Assembly: GCF_010015445.1 (NCBI RefSeq)
Contig: NC_053119.1
Coordinates: 3,388,288-3,452,287, forward strand
DNA length: 64,000 bases
DNA from: Perca fluviatilis
Taxonomy: Eukaryota > Chordata > Actinopteri > Perciformes > Percidae
Reading direction: 5' to 3'
Positions 1 through 13,510 of the stretch are shown piece after piece. The stretch's first letter is position 1, and every line of letters starts with the position of its first letter. The translations under genes were made by a program, and so were the position numbers. The notes below the pieces were generated by a model. That model saw only the letters and a program-made list of their open reading frames with translations. It had not been told where the DNA came from and made no database searches.

Positions 1-9
1 AAAAAAAAT

Positions 10-226
10 TCAAAAAAGAAAAACCAAGAAAGAAAATAAATGAGTTTTAAGACGAGATTTAAAAACAGGAAGAGTCTCGGTCAGTCTGATGTGCAAAGGC
101 AGTTCATTCCAGAGTCTCAGAGCTGCCACCGCAAACGCACGATCACCCCTGGATTTACGTTTGGTCTTGGGGACGACCAGTAGTGCCTGGTCCGCCGACC
201 GGAGCAAACGAGACGGGGTATAGGGT
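10..226 (-). pseudogene. LINE ORF, C-terminal block
   Basis: The minus strand reads YTPSRLLRSADQ, then a block containing RAFAVAALRLWNELPLHIRL and ending at a stop near position 10. This is the hallmark C-terminal tail of L2/Rex1-like LINE polyproteins. It continues the ORF that breaks off at 1181; the two parts are separated by the hAT insertion at 227-1172. Confidence 0.8.
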
Positions 227-1172
227 CACGCCCGCCGATAGGGGGGGACAAACGGGTCTGTTGTCCCGGGCCCACAGTAGGGGGGGCCCAGAACTGGGCC
301 CTCATTAAATTATGGAAGAATTAAAAATCTTTTTTTTAAATAGGCCTATTTGTGGAAAAAAATATGTAGCATAATATTTGAATTAAATAAAAGCGTTTTA
401 TTTGTTTTCTTCCTAATTGTCCTGGAAATGGTGGTCAAGAACCCCCCCACCCCCAACATAAAAATGGTTTGGCCACTGATCAAAATTTGATATTGTCACT
501 TGATTTGAAGTTCAGTACGCTCAAAATGTCCGGTCAGCACAAGTCCGGAGCTCGGAAAAGGAAAGAAAAGAGAAGAAGAAAATAGAGGCCGTAGAGATTT
601 TCTAAACAAATATTTAAAAAAAGGTGGTGACGGTGAAGCTGGAACTGTCAACGTAGAGCAAGGTAAGAAACAGCTTAACGTAACGTAACAGGCCAGCTCT
701 CATGTTAACGTCCATTAGCTCGTATAAAAGCCTGACACAACACGTTAACTTTGACAGAAACAGTTGAGTTTGGTAGCTCCATCAGTAAGGATGAGACAGA
801 GAGAGATCCAGCTGCAGTCAGGTGACAGAGAGAGTGATGCGGGAGGGGCCCGCTGCCCCACAACGCAGGGACAGAGTCAGGCTACCCGTGAGAGAGAAGA
901 GAGAGAGAGAGAGACAGAGAGAGTGATGCGGGAGGGGCCCGCTGCCCCGCAACGGAGGGACAGAGTCAGGCTACCCGTGAGAGAGAAGAGAGAGAGAGAG
1001 AGAGAGTGATGCGGGGGGGGCTCGCTGCCCTGTCGGAGAGTCTGAGCAGGATGGATCAGAGACTGATTACACACTTAATTTCAGTGAGAGATGTGAGGAG
1101 AGGAAGAGCAAGGGAAAAGGAGAGATCTGGCCGCGAGGGGGGGGCCCATCTAAGATCTCGTCAGCTGGCCTG
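227..1172 (+). mobile_element. hAT transposon copy (946 bp) inserted in the LINE
   Basis: It is flanked by the perfect 8-bp direct repeat TATAGGGT at 219-226 and 1173-1180. The ends are imperfect inverted repeats: left CACGCCCGCCGA, right (reverse complement) CAGGCCAGCTGA, 9 of 12 matching. An 8-bp target duplication is the hAT signature. At 526-585 it carries a 19-codon lysine/arginine-rich start beginning MSGQHKSGARKRK, which resembles the N-terminus of ZMYM1-like hAT transposases, then a stop. About three imperfect tandem units near 90 bp lie at 825-1050. It is internally deleted and non-autonomous. Confidence 0.8.
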
Positions 1173-1180
1173 TATAGGGT

Positions 1181-2250
1181 ACAATCAAATTGGACAAATA
1201 CTTGGGGGCCAAATCATGCAGACATTTAAAAACAAATAAAAGAATTTTAAAATCTGTGCAAAAATGCACAGGAAGCCAGTGCAGAGATTGGAGGATAGGT
1301 GTAATATGATAAAAGTTTCGAGTTCCAGTTAAAAGACGAGCAGCTGCATTTTGAACCAATTGTAATCGTGCCATATTTGATTTGCTAATGCCAGTGTAGA
1401 ATGCATTGCAATAATCTAAACGAGTAGTAATAAAGGCATCAATTAAAACTGCACCAATCTGAGCATCGAGTTTTAAACGACCATCCAACTTGACTCCCAG
1501 GTTTGTAACCACAGGGCTAATATCTCTAGTTAACCAACCCAAGTCAACAGGTGTCATAGCTGCTGAGTCACTAGGAGCAAATAACACAAGCTCAGTCTTG
1601 CTCTCATTAAAATACAAAAAATTCATTGACATCCAAGCTTTCACTTCAGTCAGACACTCCAAGAGAGCTTTTGACTGTCCTATTGGTACATAAATTTGGC
1701 AATCGTCAGTATAAAAATGAAACGAAACATTAAGAGAGATACAACGAAAAAAGTAGCGGCCCAAGGACAGACCCTTGAGGAACTCCACACGACAGTGGAG
1801 CCGTAGAGGACACATCATCACCAACCTGGACTGAAAAACTTCTGCCCTCCAAATATCCAGGCTACGGCCAACCCCTTAATGCCCACAGCTCTCCAATCGG
1901 GACAATAAAATATGTTGATCGACTGTATCGAATGCAGCCGTGAGATCCAATAACAGCAGAACAACAATATCACCAGAGTCTGAAGCCATAAAAATGTCAT
2001 TAAAAACCCTCAACAGAGCTGTCTCAGTACTGTGGGCTGACTTAAACCCAGACTGGAAAACTTCAGTTATAGAATTATCAGTCAAAAATTTGCTCAGTTG
2101 CAGATAAACAACTTTCTCCATAATTTTGGAGAGGGAGTTTTGAGATAGGCCGATAATTTGAGAATTGAAGCTGGTCCAGGCCAGGTTTCTTTAACAATGG
2201 TTGAACAACTGCATGTTTAAAACTCCAGTACTTAAGCTAGCATTAATAAT
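1181..2250 (-). pseudogene. LINE reverse transcriptase remnant
   Basis: Minus-strand fragments include LLLLDLTAAFDTVDQHILL (first catalytic aspartate region) and FYTDDCQIYVP, which is the YADD-type box with alanine replaced by threonine but both aspartates kept. Between them sequence is missing or shifted: the first fragment stops near 1876 and the next begins near 1824. Later text (TRLDYCNAFYTGI, LQLVQNAAARLLTGT) is typical of the RT thumb and downstream region of L2/Rex1-like elements. Frameshifts make it non-functional. Confidence 0.8.
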
Positions 2251-4364
2251 ATCCAGTATGCAGGGCACCACTGTAGGAAGAACCTCTTTAAATAGACGTG
2301 GGGGAATCACATCATTGGGAGAGCCAGTAATCTTCATTTGACCAATAATTTTTTCCAAAAAAGGCAAACTAACGGGCTCAAACTGATTCAAAACAGCAGA
2401 ACAGGTTACAAAAGTACCATGGTCATACAAACGTGGCCCAATAAGGGCTCTAATGCTCTCCACCTTGTGGATAAAAAAATGAAGGAACTCCTCACACACT
2501 GTCGATGGATTCTCCAAACACTGGAGTTGTGGAACATTAAGAATAGTTTTAAGAGTATTAAAAAGAACTCGCGGATTATGACCATTAGAAGAAATAATGT
2601 TAGAAAAATGCTTGGTCTTTTCAGCTTTTACAATTTTTTGATAAGAACACCAACTATCTCTGAGTAGCTGAAATGATACTTGTAATTTAACCCTCTTCCA
2701 CTTTCTTTCCGCCCTTCTGCAGTCACGTCTAGCAGCGCGAGTGACATCGTTCAGCCAAGGATCAGATCTAGATTTAGACTGTCTGGTTGTTACGGGGGCT
2801 ACAGTATCTAATGCTGCTTGACAGGCAGCATTAAAACCAGCGCACAGATCTTCAACAGCTGAATATGAACACGGAGAGACACAATTTAAATAAAAAACAG
2901 AGGAAAAATGAGCAGCAGTGGAAGGGATAACCATCCGACCACGGCGCACAGAAACACACGGTTTAACTACAACACAAGAAAGAGAAATTTCAAATACCAC
3001 AGGCATATGGTCTGAAAAAAAAGCATCACAGACTTCAAGATTTGAAACAGTTAAGCCATGAGTTAAAACCAAGTCAAGAGTGTGCCCACCTTCCTGCGTG
3101 GGACCAGATACACACTGTACAAGATTAAAACACTCAATTACATCCAAAAAGGCTCTTGCCATTGACTTTTCAGCACAGCACACGTGGAAATTAAAATCTC
3201 CTACTATAAGGAGACAGTCATACATTGGCACTAACTCAGCCAAAAACTGAGAAAAGTCATTGATGAAATCCTTGTTGTATTTGGGTGGCCTGTATACGAG
3301 TGCACAACACTGGAAATTCACCACTCCGTTCAAACAAATTTACCTCAAAGGAAGGGTAGGATACAGCGAGTGTGGGCTGTTTACACTTAAATTTTGATTT
3401 ATAAATCGTTGCCAGTCCTCCTCCACAACCTGACATCCTCGGAGAGCTAAAATACGAACAGTTTGGAGTGCGATAAGTGAGGAGACAAGAGACGGAGATG
3501 CGTTGAGTCAGCTTTACTCTCCACTTCAATAAGTATATCACAAAGTACAACGAGTGAGAACAACAGCGGCCACAACACGTTAACCGGAACACTCAAATCA
3601 TCACACCTCTCCCTTAAAGGTACAGTACCTTGGTGAATGTCTCTTTCAGTGTCACTTGTGGGTCACCACAACAGTCAATTGGTAAAAGTTCACAATAAGC
3701 ACTCGACTCACCCACCGGAATCCAAGTTTCCGTTACACAAAGAAAATCCAAATCGCGCGACTCAAAAAAATCCTTCAAGATAAAAGTTTTGTTTGCTAAC
3801 AATCTAGCATTCACCAAGGCAAACCTCGCTGAGACCGGAGCTTTTGCAGGTAGTATAATCCGGACAAGCGGCTGAAGATTCTGGTGATTCACCCCGCGCC
3901 AGCGGAGGTGAGGAGCCCGAACACGGCAAACGGGGAACCGCCTCGTCCAAGCCAGCCACTGGAACCAAGCAAGAGTCGATCGGGTCCGTATAACGCCATG
4001 ACACAAGTCGATGACGTTCCGAACTGCTTTCAGGCACAGTCACAGTAGAAGATGCCAGTCCGGTCCTCAATTTTACCAGCCAACCACTACGTTTTCCCCG
4101 GCGCCTACGGCGTGCTCTGCGCACGGGTGGTGCTGACACACGGCAAAGGTGAGCTGGTATTCCCGTAAGAAACGGAGGACAAAAGGTTTTCTGGCCATCA
4201 TGCTCACATAGCGCCAAATTGTTAATCAAAGGTCGAAGGTCTAAAAGTATTTGGCAATCATAGACCAGTAAAGTGTTGACAATTGCAATAATAATTGTCA
4301 CAAATAACATAAATACAAACAGAGTACGTGGAGACAGACGGCAAGCCATAGACACCGGCGCCAT
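2251..4364 (-). pseudogene. LINE N-terminal region and endonuclease remnant
   Basis: The minus strand shows a start at 4364, an arginine-rich segment (RRARRRRRGKRSG), then in other frames FLCVTETWIP, SGCGGGLATIYKS, a long frame with LIVGDFNFH (the GDFN endonuclease motif), GHTLDLVLTHG and FFSDHMPVVFEI (the SDH motif). These are the ordered motifs of an AP-endonuclease domain. The 208-bp insertion at 3463-3670 splits it. Confidence 0.8.
3463..3670 (-). mobile_element. Short LTR-like insertion (208 bp) in LINE endonuclease
   Basis: Bounded by the 5-bp direct repeat ACAGT at 3458-3462 and 3671-3675. On the minus strand the insert starts TGTGGTGACCC and ends CTTATCGCACTCCAA. Removing it with one ACAGT joins PIDC to SYFSSPRMSG in frame, as expected for this LINE family. 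A 5-bp duplication and a TG start suggest a solo LTR of a gypsy/ERV-type element, but the expected CA end is not seen, so the class is tentative. Confidence 0.6.
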
Positions 4365-4376
4365 CTTAAGATCGAT

Positions 4377-4795
4377 AATATATACTGATCTGATTACAGC
4401 AAAGACAACGTCGGCAGTATTGACGGCAAAATAGGCTCCAGAATATTTCCATCTGTATTGACGGGTTAAATTTTTGAATATCGATAATTATAATTTTTTT
4501 TTTAAATTACATTCATATATCCGCATTTATATCAAAACCTCGAGACTTTCAAACATCAAAATGTCATTTATTAATATGTATTTGTGTCAAAATGACATAA
4601 ACATATTTTTTTTATTATATTTTGCCTGGAAACTCTTCCAACGCGCTTGCGTGTCGCGTGAAAAATAGGCGTCGGTTATATTTCTAGCATGCACGCGTTT
4701 TCGGCGAGGCCCAACGCAGGCAGTGTGTAAGCTCTAACATGGGAGCCGAAATAAAAACGGACACGCCACACAGCCAGTGTGCAGGAGGCCTAAGT
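4377..4795 (-). repeat. Interspersed repeat A, copy 1
   Basis: This stretch matches, in reverse complement, 38636-39087: both share the terminal motif GCACACTGGCTG / ACACACTGGCTG, a segment around GCGTGCATGCTAG and the inner end TTGCTGTAATCAGATCAG. In this copy the similarity stops exactly where the LINE begins at about 4376, so the LINE inserted here. The class is unknown; the conserved outer end reads AGGCCGGTTACACACTGG in the better copy. Confidence 0.7.
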
Positions 4796-5315
4796 TAAAG
4801 TTGTAAAGTTAAAAGTAGGGCTGCACAATATGAGGTAAATATGGGATATGCGATAATTAAATGTTAAATATCTCAAGAATGATATTACTTGCAATAAATA
4901 AACAGATTTTGAAGTGTACTCAGTTCTGCTGCTTTCAGTATTCTTCTGAAATACAACAACGGGAAGCAAAACATGGTATCGGACCATTTCTACTTTCTAC
5001 GCTGATGACTCACAGCTGTATCTGCCGCTGAAATCTAGGGACTCCCTACAGCCTTTTGTTTTCAAAGTTTTGGTAAAAGTTAAAAGTGCTCCTAAATGCT
5101 AAAAGAAAAGAAAATGCTCTTAACTGCTAACATTGATTGTTATCAGGAAACAAGACTCTGAACTTTTACATCCAGAAAACTTGAAACACAAAGTTTTGTG
5201 GCATCACAAACTTCTAACAATGGCAGCAAATCATGAACCACATTTCTCATCAGAAACTTGTGGCGGACATCACAGACGCTGCGTCAATGTTTTCTCTGTG
5301 AAAACTTTCCTCACA
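4796..5315. other. No gene seen; fragment of a repeat also in SPG11 intron 1
   Basis: Positions 4817-4980 resemble 50215-50400 (shared text such as TGCTTTCAGTATTC and GAAATACAACAA), so this is an interspersed repeat beginning TAGGGCTGCACAATATG. The remainder shows no coding signal or recognisable element. Confidence 0.5.
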
Positions 5316-5319
5316 ACAC

Positions 5320-5383
<64 letters not shown>

Positions 5384-5384
5384 C
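5316..5384. repeat. (CA)n microsatellite
   Basis: Nearly pure CA dinucleotides with two AA interruptions. A short (GTCT)n run lies at 5459-5474. Confidence 0.95.
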
Positions 5385-5510
5385 GTCTCCAACTTCTTCA
5401 CATCTTCCAATGTTGTGTACTGGACAGAAACTAACTGAAAACCATCTGACTACACACTCTGTCTGTCTGTCTGTGAAACTGTCAGGAGTCTTGGGGCTCC
5501 TCATGAAAAA

Positions 5511-5966
5511 TCAGTCCTTCCAGAAAAATGCGTTTTGAAAAATGAGTTTTTTGGGGATTTTTGAGGGCAAAAATCCTTGATTATGCGGCACTTTTTCTTA
5601 AAAAATGCGATGGAATATGCGGGATATTTATGCAATTTTATGCGCTGAAACTGCGGGAACTTGCAAAAACTGTGGTTTGATGAAAAAGAGAAAAAAGTGA
5701 TTCTCTCCCCCCCAACTCCCTGCTTTTCGATGATGTTCACGTCGCGTAATTACATCACTTCATAACGTTCCCATGGCAACAGGGGAAAATGGCTGCTCTT
5801 GTGTGAAGTGAACCTAACATTTTTCAACTTTCTGCTAAGATATATTATGGGACTTTTTTTGCCACGAAAATGCGGGGGTTATGAAATCATGCAAGCCCCG
5901 CATATTTTGCGCGGAAATCGGCAATTTATGCGGCGAAAGTGCTGGAGGGACTGGTAAATGAATCTA
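5511..5966 (+). mobile_element. MITE family B, copy 1
   Basis: It begins CAGTCCTTCCAGAAAAATGCG and ends GTGCTGGAGGGACTGG, giving terminal inverted repeats. The interior is rich in ATGCGG motifs. The same family lies in reverse at 41528-42105. No clear target duplication is visible, so the superfamily (possibly hAT) is uncertain. Confidence 0.65.
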
Positions 5967-6296
5967 TAAGTTGGAACCATTACTACCTGATCTCTCTGGA
6001 CCAGTCTGGGCTGTCGGCCCCGGGACTGTTTTGGTACAAGTAAGCTGCTCAACTGAGCGACAAAATAAATTAAGTTGCTCTGAAAACTTCCCGAACGTGC
6101 ATTACAACCCCCAGAGATGGTGCTGCAGAGCTGCAGGCAGACGAGTGTGTTGATTCCACCTGCCTGAGAGGCTGTAATCATGAATCAGAGAGCCTTTCAT
6201 GTATCTCCATCCCCAGCCTCCATGTTTCATCACCAGTCAAGGGAAATGGAAGCCATGTTTGTATGTGTGGGGAGTGTGTGTCTGTTTGTGTGTCTC

Positions 6297-6298
<2 letters not shown>
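5967..6298. other. No gene or clear element seen
   Basis: Unique-looking sequence leading into the TG tract; only short open frames without recognisable content. Confidence 0.4.
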
Positions 6299-6386
<88 letters not shown>

Positions 6387-6563
6387 TGTGCCTGTGTGTG
6401 TGTGTGTGTGTGTGTGTCTGTGTGTGTGTGCGCATGCCTGTGCGTGCGTGTGTGTGTGTATGTGTGTGCGTGTTTGTGTGTGTGTGTGTGTGTCTGTGCC
6501 TGTGTGTGTGTCTGTGTGTGTGTGCGCATGCCTGTGCGTGCGTGTGTGTGTGTCGGTGTCTCC

Positions 6564-6645
<82 letters not shown>

Positions 6646-6746
6646 TGTGCCTGTGTGTGTGTGTGTGTGTGTCTGTGTGTGTGTGCGCATGCCTGTGCGT
6701 GCGTGTGTGTGTGTCGGTGTCTCTGACTGTGCGTGTGTGTGTGTGT
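6299..6746. repeat. Long compound (TG)n tract
   Basis: About 450 bp of TG dinucleotides with repeated interruptions (CTGTGCCTG, GCGCATGCCTGTGCG, TCGGTGTC) that recur as higher-order units, indicating duplication of the compound block. Confidence 0.95.
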
Positions 6747-6759
6747 TACGCCTACTGCT

Positions 6760-7950
<1,191 letters not shown>

Positions 7951-7952
7951 AT

Positions 7953-8425
7953 CTTCACCGTAAGACGTAAAATATAACTTATAACGTTAAAATATAACTT
8001 AGTTCTTCACCGTAAGACATAAAATATAACTTATAACGTTAAAATATAACTTAGTTCTTCACCGTAAGATGTAAAATATAACTTATAACGTTAAAATATA
8101 ACTTAGTTCTTCACCGTAAGATGTAAAATATAACTTATAACGTTAAAATATAACTCAGTTCTTCACCGTAAGATGTAAAATATAACTTATAACGTTAAAA
8201 TATAACTCAGTTCTTCAGTGTAAGACGTAAAATATAACTTATAACGTTAAAATATAACTTAGTTTCACCGTAAGACGTAAAATATAACTTATAACGTTAA
8301 AATATAACTTATAACGTTAAAATATAGCTTAGTTCTTTACTGTTACACATACAATTTAACTTATAACGTTAAAATATAACTTAGAACGTTAAAAAGTAAC
8401 TTAGAACGTAACATTTCGTTAAAAT
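7953..8425. repeat. 52-bp minisatellite, about 8 units, degenerate right end
   Basis: The unit contains CTTCACCGTAAG, AAAATATAACTT and ATAACGTTAAAA. Successive CTTCAC starts at 7953 and 8005 give a 52-bp period. AT-rich; the last units decay into shorter ACGTTAAAA repeats. Confidence 0.9.
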
Positions 8426-9187
8426 ATACATGGCACTTTCTAAAGCCATGTGGCGTGTTATCGCGAGGCTACGTGACACGCGGGTTGCGTTCAGGAAAAG
8501 AACGGGGTTAATTAGGGTTAGGAAAACAGCAAACGTGAAAAAGAAATATCCATCGCGGGAATCGATCCCCGCTCTTGTGTCTGAAAGTCCTGTGTTTTAC
8601 CGATCCTCCACCCCGACCAAGGTTCCTAAACGGATTTTCGCCCTTTCATACTGCTCATTACGGCATTAATTCATACGCAATTGCAATTGGCATACGGAAG
8701 TACCGGAAGTACATGCCACCGGCACGTGCCACATGCCACTTCAAAATCTAACTCCCTTTCAGAAAGAATGCATCTTTAAGGAGATTCAGTATTGGCTTAA
8801 ATTTTCCAACCCGGATATTACCGCTTGATCATTAACAACACCATTATGCTAAGCTAAGTTAACCGGCTGCAGCTTCAGTCTTAGCGTACAAACAATCTGT
8901 TTGTCTCGTTAAAACTATTTCTTTGTAGCTACAATATGTGAGAATTTCTCCCATCTAGCGGTGAAATTGTATATGACAACCAACTGAATATTACTTTCTA
9001 GCCCCTCCTCCTACGGTGGCCGAACCCAAAGGGATCTCTTAGTATCTCCATCGTTTACACGCAGCTGTTCTAGCCACTCCCAATATTAACTTTGGTCTTG
9101 TTGCTTTGCCTGTCGCGTTGTCGTTTTAATTCTCTTTTTCGATTCCCTGGCGAGTAATCTCCCCCCTGGCATTCGTCACGGTGCAAA
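8426..9187. other. No gene seen; possible tRNA-like fragment
   Basis: No coding signal. On the minus strand near 8545-8620 there is a B-box-like GGGGATCGATTCCCG and an upstream A-box-like stretch, but no acceptor-stem pairing, so this is at best a tRNA-derived relic. Confidence 0.35.
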
Positions 9188-9790
9188 TGGACCTTTTCCA
9201 CAGCAGACGTGTTGACTTGTCCTAGTAGGAAAAGCACAGCTGAGATTGATAACCTTAACGATGGCTCAGTTCCATCAAGTGTCCCAGTAAGCTATTTCAG
9301 TGAGTCAGCATGCACAATACCAGGACCTCTCCTAAGTGGAATGCAGCTATCAGTAATGGTTTAATACCAGGACCTCTCCTAAGTGGAATGCAGCCATCAG
9401 TAATGGTTTAATACCAGGACCTCTCCTAAGTGGAATGTAGCCATCAGTAATGGTTTAATACCAGGGCCTCTCCTAAGTGGAATGCAGCCATCAGTAATGG
9501 TTTAATACCAGGCTCTCTAAGTGAATCACATCAGTAATGTTTATACCAGGGCCTCTCTAAGTGGGAATGCAGCCATCAGTAATGGTTTAATACCAGGGCC
9601 TCTCCTAAGTGGAATGCAGCCATCATTAATGGTTTAATACCAGGGTCTCTCCTAAGTGGAATGCAGCCATCAGTAATGGTTTAATACCAGGACCTCTCCT
9701 AAGTGGAATGCAGCCATCAGTAATGGTTTTGAATACACCTGTGCTTTTCCTACTATGACATGTCAACATGTCTGCCGTGAAAAAGGTCTA
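9188..9790 (+). mobile_element. MITE with about 50-bp inverted repeats and internal 47-bp minisatellite
   Basis: The left end (GGACCTTTTCCACAGCAGAC ... GTAGGAAAAGCACAG) and right end (CTGTGCTTTTCCTAC ... GTCTGCCGTGAAAAAGGTC) are inverted repeats of about 50 bp. Between them, 9310-9732 is a tandem array of about nine 47-bp units containing TACCAGGACCTCTCCTAAGT; one unit near 9505-9545 is shortened. A foldback non-autonomous DNA transposon is the best reading. Confidence 0.8.
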
Positions 9791-10155
9791 TAGGTGTAAG
9801 AGGGCGAAATGCGGTGGTATGTCCCTCTTTGGCTAATGTATTTTAACGATGGAGGCACTACATGGCTGCCTGTCATTCGATTGACTCGACCGTATGTATT
9901 TGTGCATGAATAGGTCCTGAGCATGTCTGTGTGTATTTCAGGCCTGTGTGTAGTGATTTCTAACAGAGTGTAAATTGTAATTTCCCCACTGGGGATCAAT
10001 AAACAGTATAAATAAATAAAAAAAATTAGAAATTTTGAATGTCAGATTCTACGCTTACGAGAATACTTTGATTAGTTGGTGGAAGTAATTACACACAAAT
10101 GAGCACATATTTGCTAAAAAGAACAAAGGGGTCTTTGCTAAGAATCAACTCAAAA
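9791..10155. other. No gene seen; LINE-type 3' tail
   Basis: Around 9978-10018 the text TTTCCCCACTGGGGATCAAT followed by AT-rich repeats resembles the 3' tails of fish LINEs. A similar tail is at 57222-57255. Otherwise nothing recognisable. Confidence 0.45.
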
Positions 10156-10165
10156 AATTACACAA

Positions 10166-10313
10166 CACGGCACCGGGATAGCTCAGTTGGTAGAGCGTGC
10201 GTCCATATATAGAGGTTTACTCCTCAACGTGCATGACATTCCCCCCCTCTCTCTCTCCCCCCTTTCATTTCTTCAGATGTCCTGTCAATAAAGGACAAAA
10301 ATGCCACCAAAAC
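10166..10313 (+). mobile_element. tRNA-derived SINE, family 1, copy 1
   Basis: The head contains GATAGCTCAGTTGGTAGAGC, a tRNA A-box region. It is flanked by the perfect 10-bp direct repeat AATTACACAA at 10156-10165 and 10314-10323, so both ends are defined. The tail reads CCTGTCAATAAAGGACAAAA. The B-box region is deleted compared with the copy at 43203-43361. Other copies: 43203-43361 and 55411-55590, both minus. Confidence 0.88.
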
Positions 10314-10780
10314 AATTACACAATGTAGGTTTAAGTAAGTAAAGAAAGTATCAAACCAAACAAACTTTGTAAACACTGGCGTTGCTCATTGGAACGAGGC
10401 TGCAGTTTGACTGTATGAAAGCCGTGGTGGGGGTTGACACTTTATCTTCTTCTGCTGTCTGATAAATGGAGGTAATGGAGCAGAAACCATTTACAGCAGC
10501 AACACACTGTGTTCCAAAACTCACAACCCACTGTGTGAGTAGCGTGAAGAACATTGTCCAATTTCTCAAGACAGAAACACTTAAAGTGCTCACATTATGC
10601 TTTTTGGCTTTTCCCCTTTCCTTTATTGTATTATATATCTTTTTTTGTGCACATTATAAGTTTACAAAGTGAAAAAGCCCAAAGTCTCCCCCCCCCAAAG
10701 GGACTTAACAATCTCCAACAGAAAACACTGTTCACAAACTGCTCCAAACAGCTCTATTGTAGTCCAGCCTTTACTAAAGA

Positions 10781-11032
10781 GACTGGCTAGTAGTCCTTAC
10801 CTAGCTACTGTCAGGACACGCCCTCATACTCTGCTTCTGACTGGCTAGTAGTCCTTACCTAGCTACTGTCAGGACACGCCCTCATACTCTGCTTCTGACT
10901 GGCTAGTAGTCCTTACCTAGCTACTGTCAGGACACGCCCTCATACTCTGCTTCTGACTGGCTAGTAGTCCTTACCTAGCTACGGTCAGGACACGCCCTCA
11001 TACTCTGCTTCTGACTGGCTAGTAGTCCTTAC
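10781..11032. repeat. 58-bp minisatellite, left block (about 4.3 units)
   Basis: The unit starts GACTGGCTAGTAGTCCTTAC; starts at 10781 and 10839 set the 58-bp period. Left-block units carry CTAGCTAC and GGACACG variants, unlike most of the right block. Confidence 0.95.
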
Positions 11033-12349
<1,317 letters not shown>

Positions 12350-13284
12350 GTCCTTACCTAGGTACTGTCAGGACACGCCCTCATACTCTGCTTCTGACTG
12401 GCTAGTAGTCCTTACCTAGGTACTGTCAGGGCACGCCCTCATACTCTGCTTCTGACTGGCTAGTAGTCCTTACCTAGGTACTGTCAGGGCACGCCCTCAT
12501 ACTCTGCTTCTGACTGGCTAGTAGTCCTTACCTAGGTACTGTCAGGGCACGCCTTCATACTCTGCTTCTGACTGGCTAGTAGTCCTTACCTAGGTACTGT
12601 CAGGACACGCCCTCCTCATACTCTGCTTCTGACTGGCTAGTAGTCCTTACCTAGGTACTGTCAGGGCACGCCTTCATACTCTGCTTCTGACTGGCTAGTA
12701 GTCCTTACCTAGGTACTGTCAGGGCACGCCCTCATACTCTGCTTCTGACTGGCTAGTAGTCCTTACCTAGGTACTGTCAGGCCCCTACTCTGCTTCTGAC
12801 TGGCTAGTAGTCCTTACCTAGGTACTGTCAGGGCACGCCTTCATACTCTGCTTCTGACTGGCTAGTAGTCCTTACCTAGGTACTGTCAGGGCACGCCCTC
12901 ATACTCTGCTCCTGACTGGCTAGTAGTCCTTACCTAGGTACTGTCAGGGCACGCCCTCATACTCTGCTTCTGACTGGCTAGTAGTCCTTACCTAGGTACT
13001 GTCAGGGCACACCCTCATACTCTGCTTCTGACTGGCTAGTAGTCCTTACCTAGGTACTGTCAGGGCACGCCCTCATACTCTGCTTCTGACTGGCTAGTAG
13101 TCCTTACCTAGGTACTGTCAGGGCACGCCCTCATACTCTGCTTCTGACTGGCTAGTAGTCCTTACCTAGCTACTGTCAGGGCATGCCCTCATACTCTGCT
13201 TCTGACTGGCTAGTAGTCCTTACCTAGGTACTGTCAGGACACGCCCTCATACTCTGCTTCTGACTGGCTAGTAGTCCTTACCTA
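12350..13284. repeat. 58-bp minisatellite, right block (about 16 units)
   Basis: Same unit as the left block, but mostly with CTAGGTAC and GGGCACG variants. One unit near 12775-12790 is shortened and one near 12612 carries a 3-bp insertion. Confidence 0.95.
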
Positions 13285-13510
13285 GGTACTGCAAATGTGC
13301 GACTCCCAACAAAGATGGAACAGAAGTGAGATGTCTCACTATGTAGCTAAAACAGAGAGCTCAACACACAGGGTGAAAAGAGGAGCTGCAGCACCGTGCA
13401 GTACAACAAAAATATGGTGTTTTTTGAAAATTAAACCACATAAATCTATTCTGGAACAACCTCTAAATACAATTATGAACCTGAAAATGAGCATAATATG
13501 AGCACTTTAA

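Larger units (their letters stand above)
1..4376 (-). mobile_element. Degenerate L2/Rex1-like LINE, near full length, with nested insertions
   Basis: A non-LTR retrotransposon of the Jockey/CR1/L2 group in reverse orientation. Read on the minus strand it gives in order a basic N-terminal region (about 4364-3980), an apurinic endonuclease-like domain (about 3980-2900), a reverse transcriptase domain (about 2250-1181) and the conserved C-terminal block (226-10). Several frameshifts and stops separate these pieces, so it is dead. Two insertions interrupt it, at 227-1172 and 3463-3670; removing each with one target duplication restores both frame and family-typical sequence. The 5' end at about 4376 abuts another repeat in mid-element, so the LINE inserted into that repeat. 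The clade (L2 versus Rex1) is not decided here. Confidence 0.85.

Noticed and set aside
8541..8620. tRNA gene on the minus strand
   Set aside because: B-box-like text is present, but the acceptor stem does not pair and no plausible anticodon stem was found.
10170..10235. Functional tRNA gene
   Set aside because: Only the A-box half is tRNA-like and flanking 10-bp duplications show it is a SINE.
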